From contig NZ_CAKVMR010000031.1 of assembly GCF_934772795.1 (NCBI RefSeq), positions 1-25,838 on the forward strand: DNA of 25,838 nt, read 5' to 3'. Position numbers and translations under genes: made by a program. Source of the stretch: an uncultured Holdemanella sp. Lineage in GTDB: Bacteria; Bacillota_I; Bacilli_A; Erysipelotrichales; Erysipelotrichaceae. Position 1 is the first letter of the stretch; the number at the start of each line of letters is the position of its first letter. Shown piece by piece: positions 13,569-22,034 of this stretch. The notes beneath the pieces were generated by a model that was not told the DNA's origin, did not search any database, and was given only the letters and a program-made list of their open reading frames with translations.

Positions 13569-15212
13569 ATGAAAAAGTATGTTTTTGTTAACAAACAGAT
13601 ATTCGTCCTCTCCACTCTAATCGTGGCACTTTTATTTTTTCTAATTGTAGCAGCCTACACACTCCATCCAAACCGATACATTACGTGTGCTGGAAATTTT
13701 TTAACAGTAGAAAAAACACACTTAAAAAATGGTGAAGCCGTAATCGAAAAAATCAAAATTCCTAAAGGTACAAAAGTAAAAGTTCATCAAAAACAAGAGC
13801 ATTCAAGTATTATCATTTACAATCATGATAAACTAAAAGTTAAGAATTCAAATCTTTCAAATAGTTTTAATGAAGCGATTCATACTGATTATGTATATTG
13901 TCGAAGATTAGTAAACTTAAGAGAAGAAAAAGGCGGCAAACTAAGTAAAGTGGTTGTCAAGAAAGGTGAAAGTGTAAAAGTTGAATCCATTGATAAGAAA
14001 GACTGGGATGAAAACACTGGCCAAATTCGTTGGTACAAAGTCAAAAAGAAGAACAAAACCTATTACTTAAGTGGTACATATGTGGAATCATCAAGAAAAT
14101 TAGCATTAAAAAAGTATGATCAAGCCATATCTTATTCCACATATTGGGATGACTACTACAAAGATGGATATTCTAAAGATGCCTATACATCGCAAATTGA
14201 CTACAAACCAATCAAGAAAGAAACCTATAATGAGAATCCTATGCCTAAACATGTAAAGGCTATCCATGTTTCAATGGACAATTTCATCAACAATCAAAAA
14301 TACATTGAAAAGTTAAAGGATATCAATACGATCATTGTCGAAACTAAGAATGATGAAGGTTCTATCTTATATGCAAGTGATGTATGTAAGGATTATTTAT
14401 CCGATCCTAGTCTTGCGATAAATAATGCGATGATTTCAAAAAAAGACTTAACAAAAATCATTAAAGAATACAAAAAGAAAGGATTCTATTGCGTAAGTCG
14501 TATTGTTACTTTTAAAGACGCTGTTTTTGCGATGGAAAACCCGAATGAATCACTAACAGATCATAATGGCAATTTAGTAATGTACAACGATCAATACTGG
14601 CCAAGTGCTTATTCTAGAAAAGCATGGATGTATAATGTAGAGCTAGCCAAAGAATGTGCGGATCTAGGCTTTAATGAAATTCAATTTGATTATGTTCGCT
14701 TTCCTGATGGAACGGCAAGCGCAAATTCAAAATTAAACTTTCACAATACATACAAAGAAAGTAAAGTAGCCGCCATCCAAGGATTTCTTGAATATGCTAA
14801 AGAAGAATTATCCCCAAAACACGTTTATGTTGCTGCCGATATGTTCGCATGGCCTATTGTAGCTTGCGATGATCAAGATATTGGACAATTTCTTCCAGCC
14901 ATTGCCAATGTAGTAGATGTTATTTGTCCTATGCCTTATTTAGATCACTTTTCAAGTGGAAGCTTTGGCATTGAGGATCCTGTTGAAAATCCATACGACA
15001 CCTTATATGCATTCACTAAAATCAGTAACGAACAATTAAAAAGTATCAAATATCCTGCTAAATACCGAACATGGATTCAGGGATATAATATGGATGCAGA
15101 GGATGTAAAACAAGAAATAAAAGCACTTAAGGACACAAATTATCCGGATTATATGGTTTGGCTAGCTAGTGGCGATAAGAAGGATATAGATAAAATCAAA
15201 AAAGGATTTTAA
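13569..15212 (+). CDS. Membrane-anchored DUF4015-type glycoside hydrolase
   Basis: 547 residues. One N-terminal membrane segment (about 11-33) is followed by an SH3-like region (about 40-180, with RLVNLREEKGGKLSKVVVKK and IRWYKVKKKNKTYYLSG) and a C-terminal TIM-barrel of the DUF4015 putative glycosyl hydrolase type (about 220-547). Family marks are VKAIHVSMD, NTIIVETKNDEGSI, YCVSRIVTFKD, FNEIQFDYVRFPDG and YAKYRTWIQGY-like text near the C-terminus (YPAKYRTWIQGY). An extracellular carbohydrate role, possibly on cell-wall or capsular polymer, is likely; no substrate has been set for this family. ATG at 13569 is chosen because GTGGTGAT lies just upstream; an upstream in-frame TTG lies inside the promoter. 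A bidirectional terminator follows. Confidence 0.85.
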   Translation: MKKYVFVNKQIFVLSTLIVALLFFLIVAAYTLHPNRYITCAGNFLTVEKTHLKNGEAVIEKIKIPKGTKVKVHQKQEHSSIIIYNHDKLKVKNSNLSNSFNEAIHTDYVYCRRLVNLREEKGGKLSKVVVKKGESVKVESIDKKDWDENTGQIRWYKVKKKNKTYYLSGTYVESSRKLALKKYDQAISYSTYWDDYYKDGYSKDAYTSQIDYKPIKKETYNENPMPKHVKAIHVSMDNFINNQKYIEKLKDINTIIVETKNDEGSILYASDVCKDYLSDPSLAINNAMISKKDLTKIIKEYKKKGFYCVSRIVTFKDAVFAMENPNESLTDHNGNLVMYNDQYWPSAYSRKAWMYNVELAKECADLGFNEIQFDYVRFPDGTASANSKLNFHNTYKESKVAAIQGFLEYAKEELSPKHVYVAADMFAWPIVACDDQDIGQFLPAIANVVDVICPMPYLDHFSSGSFGIEDPVENPYDTLYAFTKISNEQLKSIKYPAKYRTWIQGYNMDAEDVKQEIKALKDTNYPDYMVWLASGDKKDIDKIKKGF

Positions 15213-15242
15213 AACCCATGCTTCAAACATGGGTTTCTTTTC
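15212..15242. terminator. Bidirectional terminator between converging genes
   Basis: AAACCCATG (15212-15220) pairs with CATGGGTTT (15228-15236), loop of 7. On the plus strand CTTTTCTTATTTC follows; on the minus strand TTAAAATCC follows, so it works best for the plus-strand gene. Confidence 0.85.
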
Positions 15243-15611
15243 TTATTTCTTGTATGTTTTATCGATGAATTTTTGTGCATCAACCACAAAACGACTGTGT
15301 ACACCTTTTCCAATTGATTTACCATCTTGGAATGCTTGTACTTCATAATCAATTTTGCGACCTTCCACATTGACCATCTTAGCTTCAATTGTGATTGTTG
15401 CTCCTAATGGACTTGCCATATCATGAGACACATTCATACTGATGCCAACACTTGTCTTGCCTTCTTCTAATTCTAGGCATAGACATGCAGCCTCTTCCAT
15501 CCACGCAATCATTTGTGGTGTAGCTAAAACATCCAATGATCCACTCTTCATAACAGAAGCTAAATTTTGTTGTTCAACCACACGTTGAATTCGAATTGTT
15601 TTTAATTCCAT
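15243..15611 (-). CDS. FlK-like thioesterase (hotdog fold)
   Basis: 122 residues. The helix segment DVLATPQMIAWMEEAA and the strands SVGISMNVSHDMASPLGATI and GRKIDYEVQAF are those of the fluoroacetyl-CoA thioesterase-like family. FlK uses Thr, Glu and His; the equivalents here are T31, E39 and H63, with the same eight-residue Thr-Glu spacing. Most relatives outside Streptomyces do not meet fluoroacetate and are probably general short acyl-CoA thioesterases. The start at 15611 has GGAGGG 8 nt upstream, and a good promoter lies just before it, so it is a single-gene unit. It converges on the DUF4015 gene. Confidence 0.88.
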   Translation of the reverse strand: MELKTIRIQRVVEQQNLASVMKSGSLDVLATPQMIAWMEEAACLCLELEEGKTSVGISMNVSHDMASPLGATITIEAKMVNVEGRKIDYEVQAFQDGKSIGKGVHSRFVVDAQKFIDKTYKK

Positions 15612-15632
15612 GTTCGTTATCCCTCCTTTGAT

Positions 15633-15661
15633 ATATTAATCCATTGTTAAAATATTGACAA
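15633..15661 (-). promoter_or_regulatory. Promoter of the thioesterase gene
   Basis: TTGTCA (15661-15656), a 17-bp spacer, TAATAT (15638-15633). AAAGGAGGG follows 6 nt later. Confidence 0.7.
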
Positions 15662-15667
15662 TGTATT

Positions 15668-15696
15668 TTATTAGTTTCCACGTTCTATGATAGAAT
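15668..15696 (+). promoter_or_regulatory. Weak promoter and palindrome before the eight-TM gene
   Basis: TTATTA (15668-15673), a 17-bp spacer, TAGAAT (15691-15696). The -10 is covered by TTCTATGATAGAA (15683-15695), a palindrome with one odd centre base, which could be an operator. Confidence 0.35.
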
Positions 15697-15744
15697 GTAT
15701 TAAGAGAAATGAATCAATCATTTCCGATAGAAAGTAGGTCATAT

Positions 15745-16761
15745 ATGTATTCTAAACAAGAAGAAAACCTAATCCTATACCAAAAATCAAAACATAAAAT
15801 CACTATACATCTTATTCTTTATTTTTTTGTACTTTGCGTTTATTTTTTAGCCATGGCATACCTTTTCTCAAGCATGGAATTCTTGAAAGTAGATGATACA
15901 GCTTTTCGCTCTATGTTGATCAAATTAGGAACCGGACAGATTCTTTTATATGGCATCACCTTTATTCTTCTTTCAACTGGTAAAAAATGGTCCCGCATTC
16001 TATATTGGATAGATATTGCGATTAGTTTTTTGATTATATATTTTCCAATCAAACTATTGTTGTCAAACCTTACAACCATATTACCATTCTTTGTACTTGT
16101 TGCTTGTATGCTATTAAAAACCATTGTGCTTTGCCAGATTGGTGGCTACTTAAGAAATAATCGTTGGTGTAAGATTTATTTTGATCACACAATCGAATTG
16201 GACGATGAAGACGATGATTGGGTAGCTAAACAAACAAAGAATGTAGATTATGAAAGAATCAAAGATAGATACGAAAATAAATTCGAACAAACGGAACAAG
16301 ATGAAGAAGATGAATATGTAGTAGAAAAAGCCCCTATGACTTTGCCTCAACTTTCTGTTCGTTTAGGCATCATTATTTATGGTGAATTAATTTTATTCCC
16401 GATTCTAATCCAAATCTTTTCAAATCTATTCGAAAGTTTGGATATGCAAAAAGTATTTGCGACAAAAGATATCTTTATGTTGTGTATTTTTACAGCCTTT
16501 ATTTGGACCATTCCATTATTCTATATGTACTACAATCAAAAGGCGACAAAGAAAATCATCGCATGTTGTATGGTAGGAGAAATCATTCGTATTCTAGTTT
16601 ATTTACCAACCTTTATGAACTACTATAAATCACAGGAATATTCACTTCGTGTATTTATCTTCTTTGTGGTCATAGATATCATTCGATTGGTTATCCTATT
16701 TGTATTCGCAATCCATGTTTTACAATCAAAACAAGAATATGCACAAAATCCCAGAGACTAA
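15745..16761 (+). CDS. Eight-TM membrane protein of unknown function
   Basis: About 338 residues. Four hydrophobic segments (roughly 20-45, 56-78, 85-105 and 108-130) are followed by a strongly acidic cytoplasmic loop (DDEDDDW and EQTEQDEEDEY, about 150-190) and four more segments. I recognise no family. ATG at 15745 follows GTAGGTC, while an ATG at 15709 follows AAGAG too closely; either is possible. The gene stands alone between a thioesterase and a two-component system, and its stop overlaps the kinase stop by 4 nt tail-to-tail. The acidic loop suggests metal or cation binding, or a contact surface, but this is only inference. Confidence 0.6.
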   Translation: MYSKQEENLILYQKSKHKITIHLILYFFVLCVYFLAMAYLFSSMEFLKVDDTAFRSMLIKLGTGQILLYGITFILLSTGKKWSRILYWIDIAISFLIIYFPIKLLLSNLTTILPFFVLVACMLLKTIVLCQIGGYLRNNRWCKIYFDHTIELDDEDDDWVAKQTKNVDYERIKDRYENKFEQTEQDEEDEYVVEKAPMTLPQLSVRLGIIIYGELILFPILIQIFSNLFESLDMQKVFATKDIFMLCIFTAFIWTIPLFYMYYNQKATKKIIACCMVGEIIRILVYLPTFMNYYKSQEYSLRVFIFFVVIDIIRLVILFVFAIHVLQSKQEYAQNPRD

Positions 16762-16780
16762 CTCTCTGGGATCTCTTTTA
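16748..16780. terminator. Terminator shared by two converging genes
   Basis: ATCCCAGAGA (16748-16757) pairs with TCTCTGGGAT (16763-16772). The 5-nt loop CTAAC contains the stop codons of both flanking genes (TAA plus, TAG minus). Plus-strand T-run CTCTTTTAC; minus-strand TTTTGTG. Confidence 0.8.
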
Positions 16781-18152
16781 CAATAATAGGCAATTCAACT
16801 GTGATTTTAGTTCCCACATCTTCTTTTGAAGTTAAATGAATTTTGCCTTGATAATAATAGACAACATGTTTTACAATCGACAAACCTAAACCTGTACCTG
16901 GAATAGTTTTTGAACGTTGTTTATCCACACGATAGAATCTTTGAAAGATTCGACTCTGATCTTCTTGGGCAATTCCTACACCTGTATCTTCCACGCTAAA
17001 GTACATATTCTTTTGATTTCTCTTTAGAACAACATCAATTCGTCCATTTTGTTTATTGTACTTGATCGCATTCGAAATTATATTATAGAAAATACCTTTA
17101 ATATGATCTAGGCTCGCAAAAACTGTAAACTCTGTCGCATTCACATAAACATTTAAATGCATAGCCTCAATTTGTGGCTTTAAAGTCTCCACAACTGAAT
17201 CCAACAATTTTTTTACTTGGATATGCGAATAAGTGACTTGCATCTCTTCAGTTTCTAATTTAGAAATCGTTAAAATATCATTGATCAACTGTGTCATATG
17301 ATCACTTTCTTTTAAGACACAATCCAAACACGTATCAATTTGATTACTATCTTGAATCGTATGTGAACGAATCAACTCAGTATATCCACGAATGGAAGTC
17401 AATGGTGTTTTTAATTCATGACTCGCATTACTGAAAAATTCCTGACGAACCTTTTTTTCTTTTTCCAGTCTTTCCAAATACTTTTTATTTTCTTCGGACA
17501 TATTCGTCAATGCATCTGTGATTCCATAAAGTTCGGGATAATTATATTTATGAAACGATAGCACTTCTTTTGAAATATCTGTTGAATTAATTGTATTTGT
17601 GATATCTTGAAACGGTTCTACAATTTCATTGGCCATCTTTTTAGATAAAATAAATACCACCATAAAAGATACGGCAATACTAAATAAAAATGGAGCTAAT
17701 AATATTGAGATAGATTGACTCAATCCATCAAAAGGCATAGCCAATCGAACAATCGTTTGATTATCTTCTTCATAGTCAGCTACATATAAATAAGAACGTT
17801 GCATAGTATCTGAGTGACGAATACATGTGCCTGTACCTTGGGCAATGGCTTGTTTTACTTCTTCACGCTGCAGATGTTTTTCACGAATTCTATTTTTATA
17901 GTTATCATATAAAACTTTTCCGTTTCGCTTAATAATTGTGATACGAATATCTTCCGATTTAAAAGTATCACCCAAACGAGTCGTATTTAAATCATCGATT
18001 TCTAAGTTTTTCACCAATTTAACTGTATTCATTAAATATTGTCGATCCTGTGATATGGACGCTTTATATAAGCTTACATAAAGTAAACCAAAACCTAAGA
18101 TAAATGTGATCAAAAAAGTTATTAAAAATGAATGGACAATCTTCTTATGCAT
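16758..18152 (-). CDS. Sensor histidine kinase, PhoR-like
   Basis: 464 residues. Two membrane segments (about 7-30 and 147-169) enclose an extracytoplasmic sensor region of some 115 residues. A HAMP-like linker follows, then the dimerisation/phosphoacceptor domain with H245 in FFSNASHELKTPLTSIRGY, and the ATPase domain with N box NIISNAIKYNKQ, G1 DTGVGIA, F box RIFQRFYRVDK and G2 GTGLGLSI. There is no PAS domain. It is of the PhoR/ResE type. The start at 18152 overlaps the regulator stop (ATGCATAA) with GAGGAT upstream; an earlier frame to 18182 runs inside the regulator. The signal is unknown; phosphate or envelope stress are the usual ones for this subclass. Confidence 0.93.
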   Translation of the reverse strand: MHKKIVHSFLITFLITFILGFGLLYVSLYKASISQDRQYLMNTVKLVKNLEIDDLNTTRLGDTFKSEDIRITIIKRNGKVLYDNYKNRIREKHLQREEVKQAIAQGTGTCIRHSDTMQRSYLYVADYEEDNQTIVRLAMPFDGLSQSISILLAPFLFSIAVSFMVVFILSKKMANEIVEPFQDITNTINSTDISKEVLSFHKYNYPELYGITDALTNMSEENKKYLERLEKEKKVRQEFFSNASHELKTPLTSIRGYTELIRSHTIQDSNQIDTCLDCVLKESDHMTQLINDILTISKLETEEMQVTYSHIQVKKLLDSVVETLKPQIEAMHLNVYVNATEFTVFASLDHIKGIFYNIISNAIKYNKQNGRIDVVLKRNQKNMYFSVEDTGVGIAQEDQSRIFQRFYRVDKQRSKTIPGTGLGLSIVKHVVYYYQGKIHLTSKEDVGTKITVELPIIVKEIPES

Positions 18153-18831
18153 CGTTATCCTCAGCAACAAAACGATATCCAACCTGTCTTACAGACTGAA
18201 TCCAGTGTGCATATTCATTCCCCATTTTCTTACGCAACGAGTTAATATGTACATCCAATGTTCTGCTTTCTCCAATAAAATCATATCCCCAAATTTGATT
18301 GATCAATTCTTCTCGTGATACAGCTCTACCTTCATTTTTAGCTAAATACTTCAACAATTCAAATTCTTTGAATGTTAATTCTACAGGTTCTTCATGAATT
18401 GTCACCGTTCTTTTATCTAAATCAATGCACAATCCATGCACTTGAATCATTCGTTCATCCTTTTTACTTCTTCTTAGAAGTGATCGAATACGAGCAGCAA
18501 GCTCTAATACACTAAATGGCTTTGTCAAATAATCATCAGCTCCTAAATCAAGTCCCATGATTTTATCAAGTTCTTTATCTTTTGCACTTAAGATAATAAC
18601 AGGTAAATCTTTAAGTGTTGCCTTTGAACGAATAAATTTTAATATATCATATCCATTCATGCCTGGTAACATCAAATCTAATATGGCTAGATCTACTTTA
18701 TTGTTTTGTAGATAATCATATGCATCTTTTCCATTTTCAAAATCAACTAGTTCATAATTAAAACTAGCTAATGTTAATTTTAGTAATTGACGAATATTTT
18801 CATCGTCTTCAACAATTAAAACTCGTTCCAT
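18145..18831 (-). CDS. OmpR/PhoP-family response regulator
   Basis: 228 residues. The receiver domain (1-118) has the acidic pair VEDDEN (7-12), phosphoacceptor D52 in ILDLMLPGMNG, and LSAKDKE with KPFS completing the active site. The winged-helix DNA-binding domain (about 128-225) includes LTFKEFELLKYLAKNEGR and SRTLDVHINSLRKKMG, VRQVGYRF. The start at 18831 is MERVLIVEDD, with GAGGG 8 nt upstream; the frame stays open to 18900 but that extension has no site. It is the PhoP/OmpR class, which binds tandem repeats with 11-bp period. The kinase overlaps its 3' end. It follows gpmI after a terminator. Confidence 0.95.
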   Translation of the reverse strand: MERVLIVEDDENIRQLLKLTLASFNYELVDFENGKDAYDYLQNNKVDLAILDLMLPGMNGYDILKFIRSKATLKDLPVIILSAKDKELDKIMGLDLGADDYLTKPFSVLELAARIRSLLRRSKKDERMIQVHGLCIDLDKRTVTIHEEPVELTFKEFELLKYLAKNEGRAVSREELINQIWGYDFIGESRTLDVHINSLRKKMGNEYAHWIQSVRQVGYRFVAEDNDA

Positions 18832-18871
18832 AAAATCAACCCTCTTTTTTGTCATTTTATCATGAAAGCAA

Positions 18872-18908
18872 GTAAAAAAGGAGTAAAGTTTTTTTAACAT
18901 TACTCCTT
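18872..18908 (-). terminator. Terminator after gpmI
   Basis: AAGGAGTAA (18900s on the minus strand; plus 18900-18908) pairs with TTACTCCTT (plus 18878-18886), loop 13 nt, followed on the minus strand by TTTTTAC. Confidence 0.75.
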
Positions 18909-18918
18909 ACAATCTAAA

Positions 18919-20457
18919 TTATTTTTTTAAAGATGGGTTCCAGTGTTCGTTTGGTTCTAATCCTAAGAAATCACAAACTGTAGCTGCAACGTTAGATAAA
19001 CCTAAATCTTCGCCTTCTTTTAATTCACATTCCGCATTGTATACGATGAATGGAACTGGTGCTAATGTGTGGCTAGTCTTGCTTTCATCATCCGCATTAC
19101 CGTGGTCTGCAGTAACTAATAAGATACCATTTACTTTATTTACAGATTCAATAACACGTGCAAGTTCTAAGTCAACAGATTCAACACCAATGATAGTTGC
19201 TGGTAAACTTCCAGTGTGTCCTACCATGTCACCATTTGGATAGTTTGTACGAATGAAATCATAGTTTCCACTTTCGATTGCTTCACACAATTTATCAGTG
19301 ATTTCAGCAGCCTTCATCCAAGGTCTTTGTTCAAATGGAACTACATCACTTGGAATTTCAACATAAGTTTCTAAAGACTCATCAAATTTTTCTGAACGGT
19401 TACCATTCCAGAAATATGTAACGTGTCCGTACTTTTGAGTTTCACTGATTGCATATTCACGAATTCCGTGTTTACACAATTCTTCAGTTAATGTGTATTT
19501 AATTTTTGGTGGTTCAGTCAAATAGTTCTTTGGAATTTGTAAGTCTGCATCATATTGTAACATACCTGCAAATTTAACATTTGGAACTTTAACACGATCA
19601 AATTTGTCAAATGAAGCATCTCCATCAAATGCTAAAGAGATTTCTTGAGCACGGTCACCACGGAAGTTGAATAATACTACGCTATCACCATCATCGATAG
19701 TTCCTACTGGAGTACCATCTTTTGCGATAACAAATCCTGGAAGATCTTGGTCAACAACATTTAATTCTTTACGATATGTTTCGATAGCTTCTGTAGTTGA
19801 AGCAAATTGTCTTCCTTCACCCATTACGTGAATTTTCCATCCACGTTCAACCATAGACCAGTCAGCTTCATAACGGTCCATTGTGATTTGCATACGTCCA
19901 CCACCACTAGCGATGCATGCGTGGAAGTTGTCATCATTTAATTCTGCCATAAATGATTCGATATCATTTACATATTCTAAAGCTGAAGTTGCAGGAACAT
20001 CACGTCCATCAAGTAATGCATGAACACGAACTTCTTTAATACCTTCATTTTTAGCTTCTTTGATCAAAGCCTTTAAGTGAGAAATATTAGAGTGTACGTT
20101 TCCATCACTTAAAAGACCGATGAAATGCATTTTGCTGTCTTTTGCATTTTCTGCTAAATCTTTCCAAGTTTTAGAATTGAAGATTTCTCCAGACTCAATA
20201 TTTTCGTTAACTAATTTAGCTCCCTGAGAGTAAATTTGTCCACAACCTAATGCGTTGTGTCCAACTTCTGAGTTACCCATATCTGAATCTGTAGGAAGTC
20301 CTACTGCTAGTCCATGAGCACGAAGTTGTGTATGTGGACATTCTGCCCACAATTTATCAAGTGTTGGTTTGTTGGCTAATGCAACCGCATTGTTCTTCTT
20401 GTCTTCACGAATACCAATACCGTCCATAACAACCAAAATTACTGGTCTTTTTTTCAT
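18919..20457 (-). CDS. gpmI: 2,3-bisphosphoglycerate-independent phosphoglycerate mutase
   Basis: 512 residues, full length. It interconverts 3- and 2-phosphoglycerate in glycolysis, using two Mn ions and a phosphoserine. VVMDGIGIREDK (metal Asp 12), the catalytic Ser 63 in GNSEVGHNALG, the substrate-binding insert (ALLDGRDVPATSALEYV, GGGRMQITMDRYEADW), RTNYPNGDMVGHTG and TADHGNADD are all present. GGAGG lies just upstream of the ATG. It has its own promoter and terminator and is not next to the other glycolytic genes (gap-pgk-tpi) within this window. Confidence 0.98.
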   Translation of the reverse strand: MKKRPVILVVMDGIGIREDKKNNAVALANKPTLDKLWAECPHTQLRAHGLAVGLPTDSDMGNSEVGHNALGCGQIYSQGAKLVNENIESGEIFNSKTWKDLAENAKDSKMHFIGLLSDGNVHSNISHLKALIKEAKNEGIKEVRVHALLDGRDVPATSALEYVNDIESFMAELNDDNFHACIASGGGRMQITMDRYEADWSMVERGWKIHVMGEGRQFASTTEAIETYRKELNVVDQDLPGFVIAKDGTPVGTIDDGDSVVLFNFRGDRAQEISLAFDGDASFDKFDRVKVPNVKFAGMLQYDADLQIPKNYLTEPPKIKYTLTEELCKHGIREYAISETQKYGHVTYFWNGNRSEKFDESLETYVEIPSDVVPFEQRPWMKAAEITDKLCEAIESGNYDFIRTNYPNGDMVGHTGSLPATIIGVESVDLELARVIESVNKVNGILLVTADHGNADDESKTSHTLAPVPFIVYNAECELKEGEDLGLSNVAATVCDFLGLEPNEHWNPSLKK

Positions 20458-20484
20458 TGTATTTTTCCTCCATTAATCGATAAT

Positions 20485-20513
20485 AATATAACACTAACTA
20501 GCCCTTTTTTCAA
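20485..20513 (-). promoter_or_regulatory. Promoter of gpmI
   Basis: TTGAAA (20513-20508), a 17-bp spacer, TATATT (20490-20485). Confidence 0.7.
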
Positions 20514-20540
20514 CGAACTCGTCTCAACAAATGAAATTTT

Positions 20541-20571
20541 TCACAAAAAGAAAAAGCCGCTTAACGGCTTT
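20541..20571 (-). terminator. Terminator of the lysine ABC transporter operon
   Basis: AAAGCCG (plus 20565-20571, read in reverse) pairs with CGGCTTT (plus 20553-20559), loop of 5, then TTCTTTTTG on the minus strand. The stem overlaps the stop codon of the ATPase gene. Confidence 0.85.
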
Positions 20572-21298
20572 GATAACGAGATAAAAATTGTTGTGTTCTT
20601 TCTTGTTGAGGATGCTCGAACAATTGTTCAGGCGTACCTTGTTCTGCAATGACCCCTTTATCCATGAAAATAACACGGTCACTGACTTCTCTGGCAAACT
20701 GCATTTCATGTGTCACAATAACCATTGTCAAACCTTCATTGGCTAGCTTTTTCATAACATCCAAAACATCACCAACCATTTCTGGGTCTAGTGCACTAGT
20801 TGGCTCATCAAACAATAATACTTCTGGATCCATGCATAAGGCACGCGCAATCGCTACACGCTGTTTTTGTCCACCAGAAAGTTTAGTGCTAGGCTTATTC
20901 GCAAACTCTTTCATCCCAACTTCATCTAAAAATTTCAAGGCTGTAGCTTTTGCCTCTTCTTTAGATTTCTTTAAGACACGAATCTGACCTAACATACAAT
21001 TTTCTAATACAGTCAAATTGTTGAATAAGTTAAAACTTTGAAACACCATTCCAACCTTAGAACGATATTCATTCACATCCATTTGACCACTTAGAATGTC
21101 TTTACCGTGATATAAAACATGGCCTCCATCCATTCTTTCTAATAAGTTTACACATCTTAACATTGTACTTTTACCAGATCCACTCGATCCAATAATAGTA
21201 ACCACTTCTCCTTTATGAATATCGAAATCTACATCGTTCAATACTTTAAGATTTCCAAAATGTTTCTGGAGATGTTGAATTTGAATAATTGTTTCCAT
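20561..21298 (-). CDS. Amino-acid ABC transporter, ATP-binding protein (probably lysine)
   Basis: 245 residues, the polar amino-acid (HisP/GlnQ) ATPase type: Walker A GSSGSGKST (37-45), Q loop MVFQSFNLF, signature LSGGQKQRVAIARAL, Walker B VLLFDEPTSALDPEM, and the H switch VIVTHEM. It drives import through the permease encoded 11 nt upstream. The lysine riboswitch ahead of the operon gives the substrate. GGAGGAG precedes the start. It is the last gene of the unit; a terminator overlaps its stop. Confidence 0.95.
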   Translation of the reverse strand: METIIQIQHLQKHFGNLKVLNDVDFDIHKGEVVTIIGSSGSGKSTMLRCVNLLERMDGGHVLYHGKDILSGQMDVNEYRSKVGMVFQSFNLFNNLTVLENCMLGQIRVLKKSKEEAKATALKFLDEVGMKEFANKPSTKLSGGQKQRVAIARALCMDPEVLLFDEPTSALDPEMVGDVLDVMKKLANEGLTMVIVTHEMQFAREVSDRVIFMDKGVIAEQGTPEQLFEHPQQERTQQFLSRYQSR

Positions 21299-21309
21299 AA
21301 TCTCTCCTC

Positions 21310-22032
21310 CTAACTACAGAAATCTTTCATGCTGCTTTCGCTATCCATTCTTTTCTCAAGATAATTCAATAAGAAAGAAGCGAGTGTTGTTAAAATTAAA
21401 TACAAAATAGCTGAAACCAAGAATGTTTCCATAACGCGATAGTTACTTCCTGCAACGGATGTTGTCTGGAAATATAGTTCCGTTACCGTAATAACATTCA
21501 ACATTGAACTATCCTTAATATTTACAATCAATTGGTTTCCAATTGAAGGAAATGAATTTTTAATGGCTTGTGGAAATACAACATACATTAAAGTCTGCAT
21601 CGTTGTCATACCCAAAGACATAGCGGCTTCATTTTGACCTTTATCCACAGACTGAATTCCAGAACGAATAATTTCAGCCATATAAGCACCCGTATTAATT
21701 GAAATAATAATTAAACCTGCTGTAATAGGATTCCATCCAATCACAGGTTTTCCTGCATAATAGATAAACATGGCTTGAACCATCATTGGTGTACCTCTAA
21801 AGATCCAAATGTACAATCCTGTAATAATTCTTCCAATGTTCTTTAAACATTTAATAGCTGTTGAATCATATTCGTTGACCTCAATCGCACGAATGCCGCC
21901 GACTAATAAGCCGACGACAAATCCTGCAAACGTACCAACGAATGCGAACAACAAGGTCATCTCAATTCCATATTGGAAAAGAGGTATGTTATGAACAAAT
22001 ATGTTCCAAGTTTTCGCAATATCAATACGCAT
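21310..22032 (-). CDS. Amino-acid ABC transporter, permease protein (probably lysine)
   Basis: 240 residues with about five membrane segments, of the HisMQ class. The EAA loop that docks with the ATPase is visible as GAYMAEIIRSGIQSVDKGQ followed by NEAAMSLGMTTMQTLMYVVF, and FRGTPMMVQAMFIYY is the conserved early motif. A single permease gene suggests a homodimer. It begins 2-3 nt after the binding-protein stop (TAATT ATG) and its ribosome binding site lies within that gene's end. The substrate follows from the riboswitch, not from the sequence of the permease itself. Confidence 0.94.
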   Translation of the reverse strand: MRIDIAKTWNIFVHNIPLFQYGIEMTLLFAFVGTFAGFVVGLLVGGIRAIEVNEYDSTAIKCLKNIGRIITGLYIWIFRGTPMMVQAMFIYYAGKPVIGWNPITAGLIIISINTGAYMAEIIRSGIQSVDKGQNEAAMSLGMTTMQTLMYVVFPQAIKNSFPSIGNQLIVNIKDSSMLNVITVTELYFQTTSVAGSNYRVMETFLVSAILYLILTTLASFLLNYLEKRMDSESSMKDFCS

Positions 22033-22034
22033 AA

